From contig NZ_PYBV01000006.1 of assembly GCF_003205615.1 (NCBI RefSeq), forward strand, positions 1-64,000: a stretch of 64,000 bases of DNA, read 5' to 3'. This document shows positions 62,480 to 64,000 of the stretch, one piece after another (within the stretch, counting starts at the first letter, position 1; each line of letters opens with the position of its first letter). Below the pieces are notes generated by a model, which was not told where the DNA came from, ran no database searches, and worked only from the letters and a program-made list of their open reading frames with translations. Made by a program: the position numbers and the translations under genes. Source of the stretch: Micromonospora arborensis (lineage in GTDB: Bacteria; Actinomycetota; Actinomycetes; Mycobacteriales; Micromonosporaceae).

Positions 62480-63127
62480 TCAGCGCAACGCGCCGGCCAG
62501 CTCCCGTAGCTCGTTGTCCCGGGCATCGCCGATGACGATCACCGTGCGGGTGGGCTCCAGCAGGACCAGCGCCTGCTGGTTCCCCCGGGCCGTGTAGAGC
62601 TGCCAGGTCCGGCCGGCCAACTCGCTGGGGCCCTGGGGCTGACCCTGGTCGGTCAACTCCGCGGGGAGCAGCCGCTCCGCCGGCACGCTGCTCTGCAGGA
62701 GTTGGACGCCCCGCCCTTCCGGCGTGAGGTAGCCGATCCGCAGATTCGCACCGCCCTCGACGGTCTGATAGCGGGCGCTGACCGTCGACCAGCCGGAGCC
62801 GAGCCCCTGCGGCTGGCTCACCGGAAACGTGTTGGCCGCCCGGGCCTGCTCGATCGCCGGCGCCGGATCGACCGTCGTGGCCTGGTCACCGCCGAGAAAG
62901 CCCCGATAGAACGCCAGCAGCAGCGCGATCGGGACGAGCAGCACCAGCATCGAGATCGCCATGTCCTTCGGCGACCGCTCGGACTTGGCGGGCCGCACCG
63001 GAGGCGGTGGCGTCGGATCGCTCCCGGCGGGCCCGTCATCGGGGCCGGTGGGGACGACGACCGGCGGCTGGCCGTCGGGCGGCGTGCGGTCGGCGGGTAC
63101 GCGGTCGGCTGGCTGTGCGGGCTCCAC
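62480..63127 (-). CDS. DUF4245 membrane protein
   Basis: Protein of 215 aa. A Pro-rich cytoplasmic N-terminus, one membrane helix (about residues 54-71, MAISMLVLLVPIALLLAF) and an external domain (NTFPVSQPQGLGSGWSTVSARYQ...GRTWQLYTARGNQQALVLL) of the DUF4245 family. DUF4245 genes commonly lie next to glpX in actinobacteria, as here, divergent. Function unknown. GTG start at 63127 with a G-rich site. Confidence 0.85.
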   Translation of the reverse strand: MEPAQPADRVPADRTPPDGQPPVVVPTGPDDGPAGSDPTPPPPVRPAKSERSPKDMAISMLVLLVPIALLLAFYRGFLGGDQATTVDPAPAIEQARAANTFPVSQPQGLGSGWSTVSARYQTVEGGANLRIGYLTPEGRGVQLLQSSVPAERLLPAELTDQGQPQGPSELAGRTWQLYTARGNQQALVLLEPTRTVIVIGDARDNELRELAGALR

Positions 63128-63286
63128 CCCCCTATCTTCGCAGCCGCCCGACCGGCGGTATCCGGGCCATCACCGCCCCGCGCCATGGTCGGGTCGGCCA
63201 TCGTGTGAGGATCAGCGACAGAGCCGGCAGTGGGGACCGCCCCGCAGCCGGTCGTCCCCGCACCGTCGCGAGGAGGAGCAGCCGTC

Positions 63287-64000
63287 ATGACCAACACCAG
63301 GACGCGGATCCCACAGGATCTCGACCGAAACCTCGCCCTCGACCTGGTCCGGGTCACCGAGGCCGCCGCGATGGCCGCCGGTCGGTGGGTGGGCCGGGGC
63401 GACAAGGAGGGCGGCGATGGGGCCGCCGTCGACGCCATGCGCAAGCTGATCAACTCGATCCAGATGCGCGGCGTGGTGGTGATCGGCGAGGGCGAGAAGG
63501 ACAACGCCCCGATGCTCTTCAACGGCGAACACGTCGGCGACGGCACCGGCCCGGAGGTGGACGTCGCCGTCGACCCGGTCGACGGCACCACCCTGATGAG
63601 CAAGGGCATGCCGAACGCCGTGGCGGTGCTCGCCGTCTCCGAACGGGGCGCGATGTTCGACCCCAGCGCCGTGTTCTACATGGAGAAGCTCGCCGTCGGG
63701 CCGGCGTACGCCGACGTGATCGACATCAACGCCGGGGTGGCGGAGAATCTGCGCCGGATCGCCAAGGTCAAGGGCACCGACGTCTCGGAGGTGACCGTCT
63801 GCGTGCTGGACCGGAGCCGCCACGACGACCTGGTCGCACAGATTCGCCGGACCGGGGCGGGCATCCGGTTCATCTCCGACGGCGACATCGCGGGCTCCAT
63901 CGCGGCCGCGCGCGGCGAGTCGGAGGTCGACGTGCTGATGGGCATCGGCGGCACTCCGGAGGGCATCATCTCCGCCTGCGCGCTGAAGTGCATGGGCGGC
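63287..64000 (+). CDS. glpX: fructose-1,6-bisphosphatase class II GlpX (cut by window end)
   Basis: Gluconeogenic enzyme hydrolysing fructose 1,6-bisphosphate. The first 238 codons are in the window with no stop. The class II pattern is clear: [64 protein letters not shown] and, near the window end, [27 protein letters not shown] at 63287 has AGGAGGAG eight bases upstream. In actinobacteria this is normally the sole gluconeogenic FBPase. Confidence 0.96.
   Translation, partial: MTNTRTRIPQDLDRNLALDLVRVTEAAAMAAGRWVGRGDKEGGDGAAVDAMRKLINSIQMRGVVVIGEGEKDNAPMLFNGEHVGDGTGPEVDVAVDPVDGTTLMSKGMPNAVAVLAVSERGAMFDPSAVFYMEKLAVGPAYADVIDINAGVAENLRRIAKVKGTDVSEVTVCVLDRSRHDDLVAQIRRTGAGIRFISDGDIAGSIAAARGESEVDVLMGIGGTPEGIISACALKCMGG

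Overview
This is a stretch of high-GC actinobacterial chromosome, most likely from Micromonospora or another Micromonosporaceae. The assignment is inference. It rests on mycothiol metabolism (a mycothiol conjugate amidase), actinobacterial families (DUF4307, DUF501, LppU/SCO3897, DUF4245, LppX-like lipoproteins), extreme GC bias at third codon positions, frequent GTG/TTG starts, and many -10 boxes of the form TANNNT only 6-7 bases before the start codon (leaderless-type genes). I see no phage, transposase, CRISPR array, rRNA operon or secondary-metabolite cluster. It reads as core chromosome with about 63 protein genes and one tRNA.

Layout. 0-6.4 kb: purK-purE, a DUF255 thioredoxin-like protein and a membrane diguanylate cyclase/phosphodiesterase. 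6.6-18.2 kb: thiol and sulfur metabolism with greA, in an order that (from memory) resembles M. tuberculosis Rv1077-Rv1084: a one-TM protein, mca, a DUF4307 protein, greA, ilvA, an amidase, metB, a HIT protein, msrA, a YCII protein, RNase Z behind a structured leader, a GNAT enzyme and cystathionine beta-synthase. 18.2-27.7 kb: YkvA, two tandem SGNH hydrolases, a thiolase, two tandem Bax-inhibitor-like membrane proteins, tRNA-Leu(UAA), a large membrane protein and NDH-2. 27.7-33.6 kb: a tightly packed minus-strand operon (dienelactone hydrolase, family 5 uracil-DNA glycosylase, DUF4129, unknown, MoxR, DUF58, unknown). 33.8-39 kb: an LppU-type protein, a PadR-HAAS regulatory pair, Ppx/GppA, an ArsR-like regulator and a secreted esterase.

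39-50.5 kb: argA, DUF501, FtsB/DivIC-like and eno, then a lipoprotein, a DUF885 protein, mazG, a SurA-like lipoprotein and mfd. With ppx this resembles the order of Rv1020-Rv1026. 51-58.7 kb: a two-part cyclase protein, an S66 peptidase, ppc, a membrane protein with a GGD(Y/F) repeat tail, rmuC and a small lipoprotein. 58.8-64 kb: ispH, xseA-xseB, two envelope proteins and glpX, which is cut by the window end.

The most unusual non-coding features are: (1) the roughly 245-nt leader upstream of RNase Z, with a near-perfect anti-16S Shine-Dalgarno, a 12-codon ORF and competing stems; (2) several extragenic palindromes falling into at least two sequence families, placed in convergent, tandem and divergent gaps; (3) C-rich repeat arms flanking a hairpin between convergent genes; and (4) a PadR promoter whose -10 box lies inside a perfect inverted repeat.
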